Below, piece after piece: positions 44,397-53,316 of a stretch of DNA of 64,000 bases. Source of the stretch: Caenimonas sp. SL110. GTDB taxonomy: Bacteria; Pseudomonadota; Gammaproteobacteria; Burkholderiales; Burkholderiaceae_C. Positions within the stretch are counted from its first letter, which is position 1. Every line of letters starts with the position of its first letter. Location: contig NZ_JANU01000013.1 in NCBI RefSeq assembly GCF_001044395.1, forward strand, positions 310,001 through 374,000. Direction: 5' to 3'. The position numbers and the translations under genes are program-made. The notes below the pieces were generated by a model. The model had not been told where the DNA came from. It saw only the letters and a list, made by a program, of their open reading frames with translations, and made no database searches.

Positions 44397-46616
44397 ATGG
44401 CCACGAGGAGCAAGACAGCGATTGTTGGCGGGTTCGTGATGAGCGCTGTCGCGCACGCCGTATCGGCGCAGACCGTCCCGCCACCGCCATCGGGACCGGT
44501 CCCGTCGCTGGGGGTGGTGACGATCACGGTCAACAAGCGCGAAGAGCGGTTGCAGGACGTGCCTGCGACGGCCACTGTCATCCAGTCCCAGCAGCTGGAC
44601 CAGCAAAATATTTCCACCGTCCAGGACTTGACCCGGGCTATCCCCACGCTCGACGCGTCGATCGCAGGTTTTCGCATACGCGGTTTTGGCGGAACGTCTT
44701 TTTCGCTCACCGCCGAAGGCAGCGTGGGCATCCTGGTGGACGGCGTTTCACTCTCGGGTGCCGGCGACTTCCCGCCCAACCTGTTCGATGTGGAGCGGGT
44801 CGAGGTGCTGGAAGGACCGCAGGGAACCTTGTTCGGCAAGAATTCGTCGGCCGGCATCATCAATATCGTCACGAAGGCACCCAACACGAGAAAGTTCGAG
44901 AGCGTGGTGCGCCTCGATGCGCAGACCCGTCACGGCAAGTCGGTGCAGGCAGCGATCAACGTGCCACTCAGCGACGTGCTGGCCTTGCGCCTGTCCGGCA
45001 CCGTGCAGGACGACCCGCGAAGCACCCGCAACCTGTTCGATGGCGCCTGGGACAGCCCGCGCAAGACGAACGCGCGATTGCGCCTGCTCTGGAAGCCCAC
45101 GAGCGACGTCACCGTCAACCTGAGCGCGGACCAATCTGAAAAGACGCTTCACGGAGGCGGGCTGTGGACCATTTACCAGTCGACTCCCGGCTCGCTGCTG
45201 ACCACGGCTTCGAGCGCATGCGGGGTCACGATACGGCCGGACAACACGGACGTCTGCGCAGTCCCGGGCCAGAACGGCAACACGACCCGCGTCGGGGGCT
45301 ACGCTGCGCAGGTTGACTGGGCGATCGGCAACTACCGCCTGACGTCCGTGACTGCCGTGCGAGACGTGAAGAACGACCTTTCCGGCGCGGACTACGACAT
45401 GGTGAGCGTGCGCGCGCCGGACTACACGCAGCCCGAACTCAAGACCTATCACAACGTCAGCCAGGAACTGCGCATTGCGTCGCCGGACTACGAATGGGGC
45501 AACTTCGTGGCGGGCGCCTATTACTTCAAGGGCCGCATCAACCAGGACATCAGCAACGTGCTCACGCTGGCGCCGTACAAGCTGGGCACGCGCAACCTGG
45601 TCAGCGGCGAGAACATCAGCACTGCCGTGTTTGGACAGGGGACTTACAAGTTCAACAAGGCGCTGTCGGTGAACCTGGGCGCACGCATCGGACGCGAAGA
45701 AGCCTCGACTGCCCGAACCGGCACCTTGTCTCCTGGCGCGGTTGCAGCGCTCACCCCGGCCCGGCTTCTTCCCGTCACCGGGGACTCGGCGGATAACTAC
45801 ACGTCATGGCGCGCCGGCGTGCAGTACGACTTCGATCCCAGCCGCATGGCCTACCTCACCTATGTGCACGGCTACAAGGCCCCCGCGGTCAATCACAACG
45901 CCACCAATATCAGGGTACCGCTGGTGGTGCGCGCAGAGATTCCCACCATGCTGGAAGCTGGCCTGAAGAACATGTTTTTCGATGGCCGGCTCGGGGTGAA
46001 CGTCTCTGCGTATGCCATGAACATCAAGGATTACCAGGCCACGATCTGGGACCCGGCTGCGGTCGCCTTCATCTTTACCAATGCGCCCAAGCTCGCAAGC
46101 CGCGGCGCGACCCTCAACTTCTACGGCAACCCCACCAGTGCGCTCACTGTCAACGGCGGGCTGGCCTACACGGTTGCCAAGTTGGGATCGGGGTTCCTGG
46201 TGGAATGCGCCATGGGATCGCCTGCCGGATGCACCCGCGATGCGGGTGGCGACCAGGCCGGTGGCACGCCCAAGGTTCGCGCGACGCTGGCGTTCGACTA
46301 CCGCTTTCCCCTGGCTTCGATGCGCGGTTCGCTCGGCGGTGATGTGGTGTACACCTCCGAGAAGGTGTTCGACCGGACCGATCCCGCCCGCAACCTGGCT
46401 GCAACCACCATCGTGGGTGCCCGGTTTGGCGTACGCACTGCCGACGACAAGGTCGGGTTGACCCTCTACGCCCGCAACCTGTTCGACAAGTTCAGCCCGA
46501 CGTACCGCAGCGGTAACCTCATCGCTTTTGCAACGGGCGACAACCGCTCGTACATGCAGTTCGTGGGCCCCGAATCGCGAAGGGTGCTGGGCGTCAGCCT
46601 CGACGCGAAGTTCTAA
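44397..46616 (+). CDS. TonB-dependent outer-membrane receptor
   Basis: A 739-residue receptor for energised uptake across the outer membrane. The ATG at 44397 is preferred: it has the RBS CGGAG seven bases upstream and opens the signal peptide MATRSKTAIVGGFVMSA, ending near VSAQ. A TonB-box-like VVTITVNKREE follows. The plug domain has RLQDVPATATVI, FRIRGFGGTSF and VEVLEGPQGTLFGKNSSAG, closing with INIVTKAP. The rest is a 22-strand-type barrel ending RRVLGVSLDAKF with a C-terminal Phe. It heads a cluster with DUF4331, a lipoprotein and DUF4198. The substrate is unknown; a metal complex or small organic ligand is plausible from the neighbours. Confidence 0.92.
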   Translation: MATRSKTAIVGGFVMSAVAHAVSAQTVPPPPSGPVPSLGVVTITVNKREERLQDVPATATVIQSQQLDQQNISTVQDLTRAIPTLDASIAGFRIRGFGGTSFSLTAEGSVGILVDGVSLSGAGDFPPNLFDVERVEVLEGPQGTLFGKNSSAGIINIVTKAPNTRKFESVVRLDAQTRHGKSVQAAINVPLSDVLALRLSGTVQDDPRSTRNLFDGAWDSPRKTNARLRLLWKPTSDVTVNLSADQSEKTLHGGGLWTIYQSTPGSLLTTASSACGVTIRPDNTDVCAVPGQNGNTTRVGGYAAQVDWAIGNYRLTSVTAVRDVKNDLSGADYDMVSVRAPDYTQPELKTYHNVSQELRIASPDYEWGNFVAGAYYFKGRINQDISNVLTLAPYKLGTRNLVSGENISTAVFGQGTYKFNKALSVNLGARIGREEASTARTGTLSPGAVAALTPARLLPVTGDSADNYTSWRAGVQYDFDPSRMAYLTYVHGYKAPAVNHNATNIRVPLVVRAEIPTMLEAGLKNMFFDGRLGVNVSAYAMNIKDYQATIWDPAAVAFIFTNAPKLASRGATLNFYGNPTSALTVNGGLAYTVAKLGSGFLVECAMGSPAGCTRDAGGDQAGGTPKVRATLAFDYRFPLASMRGSLGGDVVYTSEKVFDRTDPARNLAATTIVGARFGVRTADDKVGLTLYARNLFDKFSPTYRSGNLIAFATGDNRSYMQFVGPESRRVLGVSLDAKF

Positions 46617-46751
46617 AGCTCAGCAAGGCACAGGCCGTTCACGACGGCGTCGCGTCCTACAAACCAAAGCGAAACCGACGCGGAACTACCCGCGTACTCA
46701 TGGCTCGGGGGCAATCGCCCTCGTTGTGTTCACCCTTATTCAGGAGCACCC

Positions 46752-48302
46752 ATGAGCGAAACCGCATACGGTCGAGGCACGCAGCGCCCGTCCCTTTCCA
46801 GGCTTGCATTGAGCGTCAGCCTTGCGCTGACCTTTGGCGTTACCACGGGAGCGATGGCATCGAGCCACCGGGAAGCGCCCTTCATCGCGGGGCAGCCGCA
46901 GACCGACGCCACCGACTTCTACATGTTCCGCAGTTACGAATCGGGCCGCCAGAATTTCGTGACGCTGCTGGCCAACTACATTCCGTTCCAGGACCCGCAG
47001 GGCGGCCCGAACTACTACCAGTTCAACCCGAACGGCCTGTACGAAATCCACATCGACAACAACGGCGATGCGGTCGAGGACATGACCTTCCAGTTCCGCT
47101 TCACCAGCACGCCCAAGGACACGGCCCTCACCGTCGGCGGCAAGGCCACGAAGATCCCGCTCATCAACAGTGGCACTATCACCGGCGTGAACCCTGCTTC
47201 GCTCAATGTGCGCGAAACGTTCACGATCGACCTCGTGCGCGGCAACCGCCGCACCGGTGCGCGCACATCGGTGGCAGCCAGCAGCGGCGGCGCCACCACC
47301 TTCGACAAGCCGGTGGACAACATCGGCGAAAAGTCCTTCCCGAACGGCTACGCCAACTACGCCGCGCAGCACGTCTACAACGTCGCCATCCCTGGCTGCG
47401 CCACACCCGGCAAGGTGTTCGTCGGCCAGCGCAAGGAGCCGTTCTACATTGCGATCGGCAAGGTGTTCGACCTCATCAACCTGAACCCGCTCGGGCCTGA
47501 AGTCGGCGGCAACAACAACGACCTTGAAGGCAAGAGCGTGAGCACCATCGCGATGGAACTGCCCATCGACTGCGTTGCCACATCCGCCGACCCGGTCATC
47601 AGTGCGTACACCACCGCCAGCGTCCGCCAGGCACGCCTCATCAATGCCGCACCTGCCACTGGCCTGAACAAGGCGAGCAAGGAAGGCGGCGCATGGGCAC
47701 AGGTCTCGCGCCTGGGCATGCCACTGGTCAATGAAGTGGTGATCGGTCTTTCGGACAAGGACAAGTTCAATGCGTCCAAACCGACAGGCGACGGCCAGTT
47801 CATCGACTACGTCACCAACCCTGCATTGCCTGCGCTGATCGAGTTGCTCTTCCCGTCCGCCAAGGCGCCGACGAACTTCCCGCGCACCGACCTGGTCACG
47901 GCGTTCCTCAAGGGCATCGAGGGCGTGAACCAGCCCAAGAACGTGGTTGCCTCTGAGATGCTGCGCCTGAACACATCGATTGCCCCGACTGCGCCTGCCA
48001 TGCAGAACGCACTGGGCGTTGCCGGTGGAGACCTCGCAGGCTTCCCGAATGGTCGCCGCCCTGCGGATGACGTGGTGGATGTGTCGCTGCGCGTTGCAAT
48101 GGGAGCGCTGTGCGTGCTCACCGGCGCCAACGACAGCCTCAAGGTGGGTTGCAAGCCCTCTGACGCGCCCGCTGGCGGCCTTGCATTGACCGACGGCGTG
48201 CGCAAGACAGCGGCCAACTACGGCACGACGTTCCCGTACCTCACGACGCCAATCAACGGCAACTTCAACCCGGCGCCTGCCGCCGGTGCGGTGTTCCCAT
48301 AA
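46752..48302 (+). CDS. DUF4331 secreted protein
   Basis: A 516-residue exported protein of the DUF4331 family, function unknown. After a signal peptide (about residues 15-36, ending GAMAS) the mature protein starts SSHREAPFIAG, followed by TDATDFYMFRSYES, both hallmarks of the family. The fold should be mainly beta; it includes DNNGDAVEDMTFQFRF, which looks like an acidic calcium- or metal-type loop, and ends in a segment of Pro and Ala. RBS GGAG lies six bases before the ATG. It stands between a TonB receptor and a small lipoprotein and is probably co-transcribed with them, suggesting a periplasmic or surface partner of uptake. Confidence 0.88.
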   Translation: MSETAYGRGTQRPSLSRLALSVSLALTFGVTTGAMASSHREAPFIAGQPQTDATDFYMFRSYESGRQNFVTLLANYIPFQDPQGGPNYYQFNPNGLYEIHIDNNGDAVEDMTFQFRFTSTPKDTALTVGGKATKIPLINSGTITGVNPASLNVRETFTIDLVRGNRRTGARTSVAASSGGATTFDKPVDNIGEKSFPNGYANYAAQHVYNVAIPGCATPGKVFVGQRKEPFYIAIGKVFDLINLNPLGPEVGGNNNDLEGKSVSTIAMELPIDCVATSADPVISAYTTASVRQARLINAAPATGLNKASKEGGAWAQVSRLGMPLVNEVVIGLSDKDKFNASKPTGDGQFIDYVTNPALPALIELLFPSAKAPTNFPRTDLVTAFLKGIEGVNQPKNVVASEMLRLNTSIAPTAPAMQNALGVAGGDLAGFPNGRRPADDVVDVSLRVAMGALCVLTGANDSLKVGCKPSDAPAGGLALTDGVRKTAANYGTTFPYLTTPINGNFNPAPAAGAVFP

Positions 48303-48320
48303 ACGAAAGGCAAGAACATC

Positions 48321-48596
48321 ATGTCCAGATCCACACCACGGCTTGCGTTGGCCGCATGCGCTGCAGTCGTTGCCCTCGCGGGCTGCGGCAGCAGCGGCGG
48401 CGGCGATGACGGCGGGGTCACGACCCCACCGCCAGCGCCTACAACCGACATCCCGCAGTCGGCGCAGTCCAGCGTCGATAGCCTGATCGCCTATATCAGC
48501 GGCCTGATCTCGGGCAGCACCAATGAAACCGGCTCGCCTGTCCTGGTCGGTGACGCGGTGCTTCCGGTGAGCGAGACGGCCGAGCCATCGCCCTGA
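48321..48596 (+). CDS. Small lipoprotein
   Basis: A 91-residue predicted lipoprotein. The signal peptide MSRSTPRLALAACAAVVALA ends with lipobox LAGC at residues 19-22. The mature part is a flexible Gly, Pro and Thr linker (GSSGGGDDGG) followed by a short helix (QSSVDSLIAYISGLISG) and an acidic tail. I recognise no domain. It is 18 bases after the DUF4331 gene, and a terminator follows 21 bases later, so it ends the TonB-DUF4331 transcript. Confidence 0.75.
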   Translation: MSRSTPRLALAACAAVVALAGCGSSGGGDDGGVTTPPPAPTTDIPQSAQSSVDSLIAYISGLISGSTNETGSPVLVGDAVLPVSETAEPSP

Positions 48597-48617
48597 TCGC
48601 AGCTGATTGAAAGCCCC

Positions 48618-48657
48618 AGCGCCGTTGATTGCACCTGTGCATTCACCGGCGCTTTTT
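48618..48657 (+). terminator. Rho-independent terminator
   Basis: AGCGCCG at 48618-48624 pairs with CGGCGCT at 48647-48653, directly followed by a T run to 48657. A second small palindrome, TGCAC/GTGCA at 48630-48641, sits in the loop. It lies between the small lipoprotein gene and the DUF4198 gene, so the latter is likely on its own promoter or read by leakage. Confidence 0.8.
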
Positions 48658-48680
48658 GACTTGAACGATCAAGAGCACGC

Positions 48681-49514
48681 ATGCAAATTTCTGAACGCAC
48701 AAGGACACGGATAGCAGCCCTCGTCGGTGCAATGGCGCTGATGGCTGTTCATCTCGCAGCGCAAGCGCACGAATTCTGGATGCTGCCCGACCGGTTCTCG
48801 CCGGCAGTGGGCACGCCCGTGTCACTCACACTCGCCGTGGGAGAAAACTTCTACGGGGACCCGGTGGGCTTTTCGAGAGACCTTGTGGCATCGCTTCGCA
48901 GCTACAACGCAGCAGGAGTGACCGATCTCGGCGCGCGCATTCCGGCAGGCGCTCCCACAGGAACATTCAATGTGCCGATCACAAGGGCCGGCACGCAGCT
49001 CATCGCGATGGATTCGCACCCGAGCCGCATCACGCTGTCCGCCGACAAGTTTCACGCCTACCTGCGCGAGGAGGGCCTGGACTTCATCGCGAGAGCACGC
49101 GAGGCGTCTGGCACCGCAACCACACCGGGCCGCGAGCGATATCGCAGGAACGTGAAGGTGCTGGTGCAGGCGGGCGCGCAGTCCGATGCAACTTTTTCTC
49201 GCCGCACCGGGCAGATGCTGGAGATCGTGCCGATGGCCGATCCGCATGTGCAGGTGTCCCGCAAGCCGCTCGCATTCCAGGTCTTCTTCGACAGCAAACC
49301 GCTGCATGGCGCGCTGCTCAAATTCTGGAGCAAGGACCATGGACAGGTGACCATCGTGCGCACCGTCACCGATGCCGATGGCAAGGTGCAGTTCACGCCG
49401 CCCTGGCCCGGGACGTGGATGGCGAGCGTGGTGCACATGGTGCCCGCACGCGATTCACGGGAAGACGACTGGGACAGCTACTGGGGCAACCTGACGTTCG
49501 CACTGCGCAACTGA
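48681..49514 (+). CDS. DUF4198 periplasmic protein
   Basis: A 277-residue exported protein of the DUF4198 family, often found near metal-uptake and TonB receptor genes. The signal peptide (residues 1-30) ends AAQA, so cleavage would leave His as the first mature residue: HEFWMLPDRF, the usual family opening. The body is beta-rich, with SLTLAVGENFYGDPV, a central RYRRNVKVLVQAG block, and a C-terminal Ig-like part (VTDADGKVQFTPPWPGTWMA) ending in the YWGNLTFAL strand. It follows the terminator at 48618-48657. A role in metal or ligand handling is inferred from family and context only. Confidence 0.85.
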   Translation: MQISERTRTRIAALVGAMALMAVHLAAQAHEFWMLPDRFSPAVGTPVSLTLAVGENFYGDPVGFSRDLVASLRSYNAAGVTDLGARIPAGAPTGTFNVPITRAGTQLIAMDSHPSRITLSADKFHAYLREEGLDFIARAREASGTATTPGRERYRRNVKVLVQAGAQSDATFSRRTGQMLEIVPMADPHVQVSRKPLAFQVFFDSKPLHGALLKFWSKDHGQVTIVRTVTDADGKVQFTPPWPGTWMASVVHMVPARDSREDDWDSYWGNLTFALRN

Positions 49515-49551
49515 TGGCGACGCGTGGTGTCTCTGGCAAGCGTCTGGGCAC

Positions 49552-52113
49552 TCAGGCCGCGTTTCCTGGTTTGAAGCCCAGCGCCTTCATCGCCCAAGCG
49601 AGTGCAGCACTGCTGGATGCGTACTCGGACCACGGTGCATTGCCTTGATCCAGGCGTGTGTGGACGGTGCGCACCGTCCAGTGCGCGCCGCTGGTGAGGC
49701 CGTCAAGCTCATCCCAGCGCACAGGCACAGAGATACCCAGGCCCGGACGCGATCTCGCTGACCATGCTGCGACGGTGGTTGCGCCAAAACCGTTGCGCAG
49801 GTAGTCGATAAAGATCTTGCCGATGCGGTTGCTGCCGCCGCTTTTGGCGACGAACCGGTCGGGCAGCGTGCGTGCTAGATGTTGCACCACAGCCTGCGAA
49901 AAGCTCTTGACTGTGTCCCAGTCGAACTGCCTTTTCAGCGGCACGACCACATGCAGGCCCTTGCCGCCGCTGGTCTTGAGGAAAGCGGGGAGCTTCAGTT
50001 CGGTCAGGAAAGCGTGCACCAGATGCGCGGCTTCCTGCACTTGCTTCCAGCTCACGCCTTCGCCGGGGTCCAGGTCGAACGTCATGCGGTCGGGCTTGCC
50101 GATCGCCGTCTTCACGCCGTTCCAGGTGTGGAACTCGATGACGTTCATTTGCGCTGCTGACAACAGGCCCAGCGGCTGCGCCACTTCCAGCATCGGCGCA
50201 TGTTCAGGAACGAGCGAGCGGGGCAGCTCCTGGATGCCGGGCATCTTGTAGCGCTCTGAATGTTTCTGGAAAAACAGCTCGCCGCCTATGCCCTTGGGAG
50301 CGCGCACGAGTGATACCGGACGGCCCTTGAGGTGCTCCATCATCAACGGCGCAACGAGGTTGTAGTAGCGCACCAGCTCGATCTTGGTCGTGCCGGACTG
50401 AACGTCGATCACGCGGTCGGGGTTGCTGACGCGCAAGCTGGACGGCAGGGCGGCGGCGGTCTGCGAAGGTGAAGACGCTGACGCGCGGGAGGCCTTCGCG
50501 GGCCTGTCCACGGATGCCTTGTGCTGCGGCTCCTCGCGCTCGATCTGGTCGACGGGCTTGTCGGTCCTCAGGCCGTGAAATACCGAGTGACGCACCCGCC
50601 CGCTCTGGGTCCACTCGGCGAACGCCACTTCGCAGATCAGCTCCGGGCTGACCCAGTGCGCATGACGTGGCAGTTCAGGATCGGGCGCGAACGGCGGCGC
50701 ATCGGCCTGCAGTGCGTCGAGCTTTTGCCGCAGGTCCCGCAAGGTGGCATCGCTGAAACCCGTGCCGACGTTGCCCGCGTACTTCAGCTTGCCGCCCTTG
50801 TCATGCACGCCGAGCAGCAGCGAGCCGATGCCTGCGCGTGATCCCTTGGGGTCGGTCCATCCGCCAATCACGAATTCCTGGCGCTGGCCGCACTTGAGCT
50901 TGATCCAGTCGCTGGAGCGGCGAAGCACATAGGCCGAGTCCTTGCGTTTGGCGATGACGCCTTCGAGCCCGAGCTTGCAAGCGGACGCCACGATCTCGCC
51001 AGGAGGCGAATCGAACACCGCGCTGAACCGCACATTGCGGTGAGGCTTGCGTTCCACGATGCGCTGGAGCACGGCGCGGCGTTCCACCAGTGGCACTTCG
51101 CGCAGGTCGTAGCCCGCGCACCACGGCAGATCGAACAGGTAGTAGACGATGCCGGCGGTGCGCGCTGACTCGAAGCTGCCCTGCAGTGCCTGGAAGTTGG
51201 CGGGCCCCGCTTCGCCCGGCATGATGATTTCGCCGTCGTACCAGCCGTCGGGCAGGTCCATGTCCTTGAGTGCCTGCTCCAGATGCGGCAGCTTGTGCGT
51301 CCAGTCGTTGCCGTTGCGCGTGAAGAGCTGCACCTTGCCGCTTTCGGCGCGGGTGAGCATCCGGTAGCCGTCGAACTTGATCTCGAACACCCAGTTGTCG
51401 GGGTCAGCGGGCGGCTTGTCCACCAGCGTGGCGAGTTGCGGTTGCAGCGTCTTCGGAAACGGCGCTTTCTTCGCACCGGCAGGTGGGCCGTAAGACTGCA
51501 CTGGCTGCGGCACTGACTGCGGCGCAGCCTGCGGCAGTGACTTCACGCTGTCCGGCATTTCATCGACCACACTGAATTCGGACGAAGGGCGCACATGTTC
51601 ATCCTTTTCCTTGATGAGCAACCAGGGCTCCTGCCGGTCATTTCCCCTGCCCTTGATGCGAATCAGGGTCCAGCGCCCGTGCATCTTGTGACCGTGCATC
51701 TCGAACTTGAGCTTGCCGTCGCGATAACCCTGTTCGGGGTCTTCCAGCGGGGTCCAGGTGCCCTTGTCCCAGATGATGACCTTGCCCGCGCCGTAGTTGC
51801 CTTTGGGGATTTCGCCTTCGAAGCTGTTGTACGAAATCGGGTGGTCCTCGACATGGACGGCCATCCGCTTGTCGGCAGCATCGTAGCTGGGCCCCTTGGG
51901 AACGGCCCAACTCTTCATGGTGCCGCCCAGCTCCAGGCGCAGGTCGTAGTGCAGTCGCGAAGCCCAGTGCTTCTGGATGACGAATGCGCGCCCGGCCTCG
52001 TTGGCAATGCCGCCGTCAGCAGGCTCGGGCGTCGCGTCGAAGTTGCGCTTGTCGCGGTAGGCCTTCAGGGCGCTGGATGCCGCTTCAGAGCCCTTGGAAG
52101 GGGTGAGCAGCAT
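49552..52113 (-). CDS. ligD: ATP-dependent DNA ligase LigD (non-homologous end joining)
   Basis: An 853-residue multidomain ligase. The N-terminal 3'-phosphoesterase domain (about 1-190) has FVIQKHWASRLHYDLRLE. The ligase domain (about 220-540) has the adenylation motif FEIKFDGYRML and DGEIIMPG, then EGVIAKRKDSAYV. The C-terminal primase-polymerase domain (about 570-853) has the metal-binding MTFDLDPGEGVSWK and SGGKGLHVVVPL. The order PE-LIG-POL is that of proteobacterial LigD such as the Pseudomonas enzyme. It normally works with a Ku homodimer to repair double-strand breaks, but no ku gene lies within this window. Its neighbour on the same strand is a stress-type four-helix protein. Confidence 0.95.
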   Translation of the reverse strand: MLLTPSKGSEAASSALKAYRDKRNFDATPEPADGGIANEAGRAFVIQKHWASRLHYDLRLELGGTMKSWAVPKGPSYDAADKRMAVHVEDHPISYNSFEGEIPKGNYGAGKVIIWDKGTWTPLEDPEQGYRDGKLKFEMHGHKMHGRWTLIRIKGRGNDRQEPWLLIKEKDEHVRPSSEFSVVDEMPDSVKSLPQAAPQSVPQPVQSYGPPAGAKKAPFPKTLQPQLATLVDKPPADPDNWVFEIKFDGYRMLTRAESGKVQLFTRNGNDWTHKLPHLEQALKDMDLPDGWYDGEIIMPGEAGPANFQALQGSFESARTAGIVYYLFDLPWCAGYDLREVPLVERRAVLQRIVERKPHRNVRFSAVFDSPPGEIVASACKLGLEGVIAKRKDSAYVLRRSSDWIKLKCGQRQEFVIGGWTDPKGSRAGIGSLLLGVHDKGGKLKYAGNVGTGFSDATLRDLRQKLDALQADAPPFAPDPELPRHAHWVSPELICEVAFAEWTQSGRVRHSVFHGLRTDKPVDQIEREEPQHKASVDRPAKASRASASSPSQTAAALPSSLRVSNPDRVIDVQSGTTKIELVRYYNLVAPLMMEHLKGRPVSLVRAPKGIGGELFFQKHSERYKMPGIQELPRSLVPEHAPMLEVAQPLGLLSAAQMNVIEFHTWNGVKTAIGKPDRMTFDLDPGEGVSWKQVQEAAHLVHAFLTELKLPAFLKTSGGKGLHVVVPLKRQFDWDTVKSFSQAVVQHLARTLPDRFVAKSGGSNRIGKIFIDYLRNGFGATTVAAWSARSRPGLGISVPVRWDELDGLTSGAHWTVRTVHTRLDQGNAPWSEYASSSAALAWAMKALGFKPGNAA

Positions 52114-52131
52114 CTGCTTTCAATCCTAGGC

Positions 52132-52683
52132 TCAGGACGCAGCGCGCGCCTGGTCGCGCATCTGCCTGACCTGATCGTGGTTGCGCTGGACGCCTTGCAG
52201 CTGGCGTTCGACGATGGCCTTGATCGGGCCGGGCAGCGGCTTTTTCATGGCGTTCGTGTAACGGGCCTTGGCGTTGTCTTCGCCCTTTTCGCACTCTTCC
52301 AGCACGGCCTTGTCGTCGTAGGTCGAGAGCGTTGCCTTCACAGCAACCCAGCCGCGATGCAGCGCGGCGGCGGCCGTGCCGTGATCAGCGGTGTTGCCGC
52401 CGAGCGTGCGAATCTGGTCGTTGAGTTCGGCTGCTGCCGCGCGGCATTCGTCGGCACGCTGCAGGAAGAATGACTTGAGGTCGGAGCGCTCGGCCTGTTC
52501 GGCGCAAGCGCGAAAGCCGTACTCGCCGTCATGGGAGCACTCCGCGAGGTCCTGCAGCACGTCAATCACGTCGCCCTTGTCGCCGGTGTTGTTGCCTGCG
52601 ACCTGCGCTGAGCCGAGTGCCGAGGCAGCGCCGGTGCCTTCGCTGGTGGAGTGGAGGTTGAAATCTTTGTCTTCTGCGGCCAT
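52132..52683 (-). CDS. PA2169/DUF2383-type four-helix-bundle protein
   Basis: A 183-residue soluble protein of the ferritin-like DUF2383/PA2169 family, function unknown but often stress-linked. The ATG at 52683 (MAAEDKDFNLHSTSEG) is preferred because GGAGCAACC lies just upstream. After a polar N-terminus of about 40 residues the family starts with DVIDVLQDLAECSHDGEYGF, then SFFLQRADECRAAAAEL and GTAAAALHRGWVAVKATL, ending in long charged helices. It sits 18 bases upstream of ligD on the same strand and may share its transcript, which would link both to stationary-phase or stress expression. Confidence 0.85.
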   Translation of the reverse strand: MAAEDKDFNLHSTSEGTGAASALGSAQVAGNNTGDKGDVIDVLQDLAECSHDGEYGFRACAEQAERSDLKSFFLQRADECRAAAAELNDQIRTLGGNTADHGTAAAALHRGWVAVKATLSTYDDKAVLEECEKGEDNAKARYTNAMKKPLPGPIKAIVERQLQGVQRNHDQVRQMRDQARAAS

Positions 52684-52835
52684 GGTTGCTCCTTGTGCTG
52701 TGCAATTTGTGAGGTGCTGATCTTTGGGCTCGGCGCGTGTGGAAGGAGTCGGCGGATCTGGAAAGTGGTTGTAGGAGAAGCGCGACGGGGCGCGCCCCAC
52801 AGGTGAATCCATGCTTGTCCTACACCTGGCGATCG

Positions 52836-53306
52836 ATGTCTGTGTCGATCATGTGCTTCATGAAGCACGCACTGCGCAAGACCCCGTCGCACCTGCACCT
52901 CGCCTACAAATACGGAGAGGGCAGCGACAGCTTGATCGGGCGCAATTTCATGCTCGAAGTCGATGGGCACACGCTCACGCTCACCGTCGACCTCACACCC
53001 AATTTCCACACGCGCAACAAGTCCGCCTCGACCTATGTCGATGCGATCAACCTGGCGCACAACCATCACAAGCTGCGCTACCTGCAATGCACCGACAACC
53101 TGGTTCGCACACGCCTCATCCGTGCGTGGGAGCAGGTGGCGAATCCGCGCATGCGCATGTGCCTGGACCTCGGTGAGCGCGGACGCTTTCTCTACTTCGT
53201 GCTGCCGCATTCCCTGTTCATGGGCGGCGTTCAGCTGGACGTGCAGCAGGTGCTGGACAGCGCAGCTGTGCTGCAAAGCCTTGAGCACTCGCTCGAAGAA
53301 CACTAG
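52836..53306 (+). CDS. Hypothetical protein
   Basis: I do not recognise this protein. It has about 156 residues from the ATG at 52836, but the start is uncertain because no clear RBS is seen and the frame is open back to 52737. It is soluble, with a mixed pattern: HLAYKYGEGSDSLIGRNFML, then strands (HTLTLTVDLTP) and a helical tail (QVLDSAAVLQSLEHSLEEH). It is divergent from the four-helix-bundle gene and lies ten bases upstream of the next exported protein, with which it is probably co-transcribed. Confidence 0.6.
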   Translation: MSVSIMCFMKHALRKTPSHLHLAYKYGEGSDSLIGRNFMLEVDGHTLTLTVDLTPNFHTRNKSASTYVDAINLAHNHHKLRYLQCTDNLVRTRLIRAWEQVANPRMRMCLDLGERGRFLYFVLPHSLFMGGVQLDVQQVLDSAAVLQSLEHSLEEH

Positions 53307-53316
53307 GAACCTGGAA

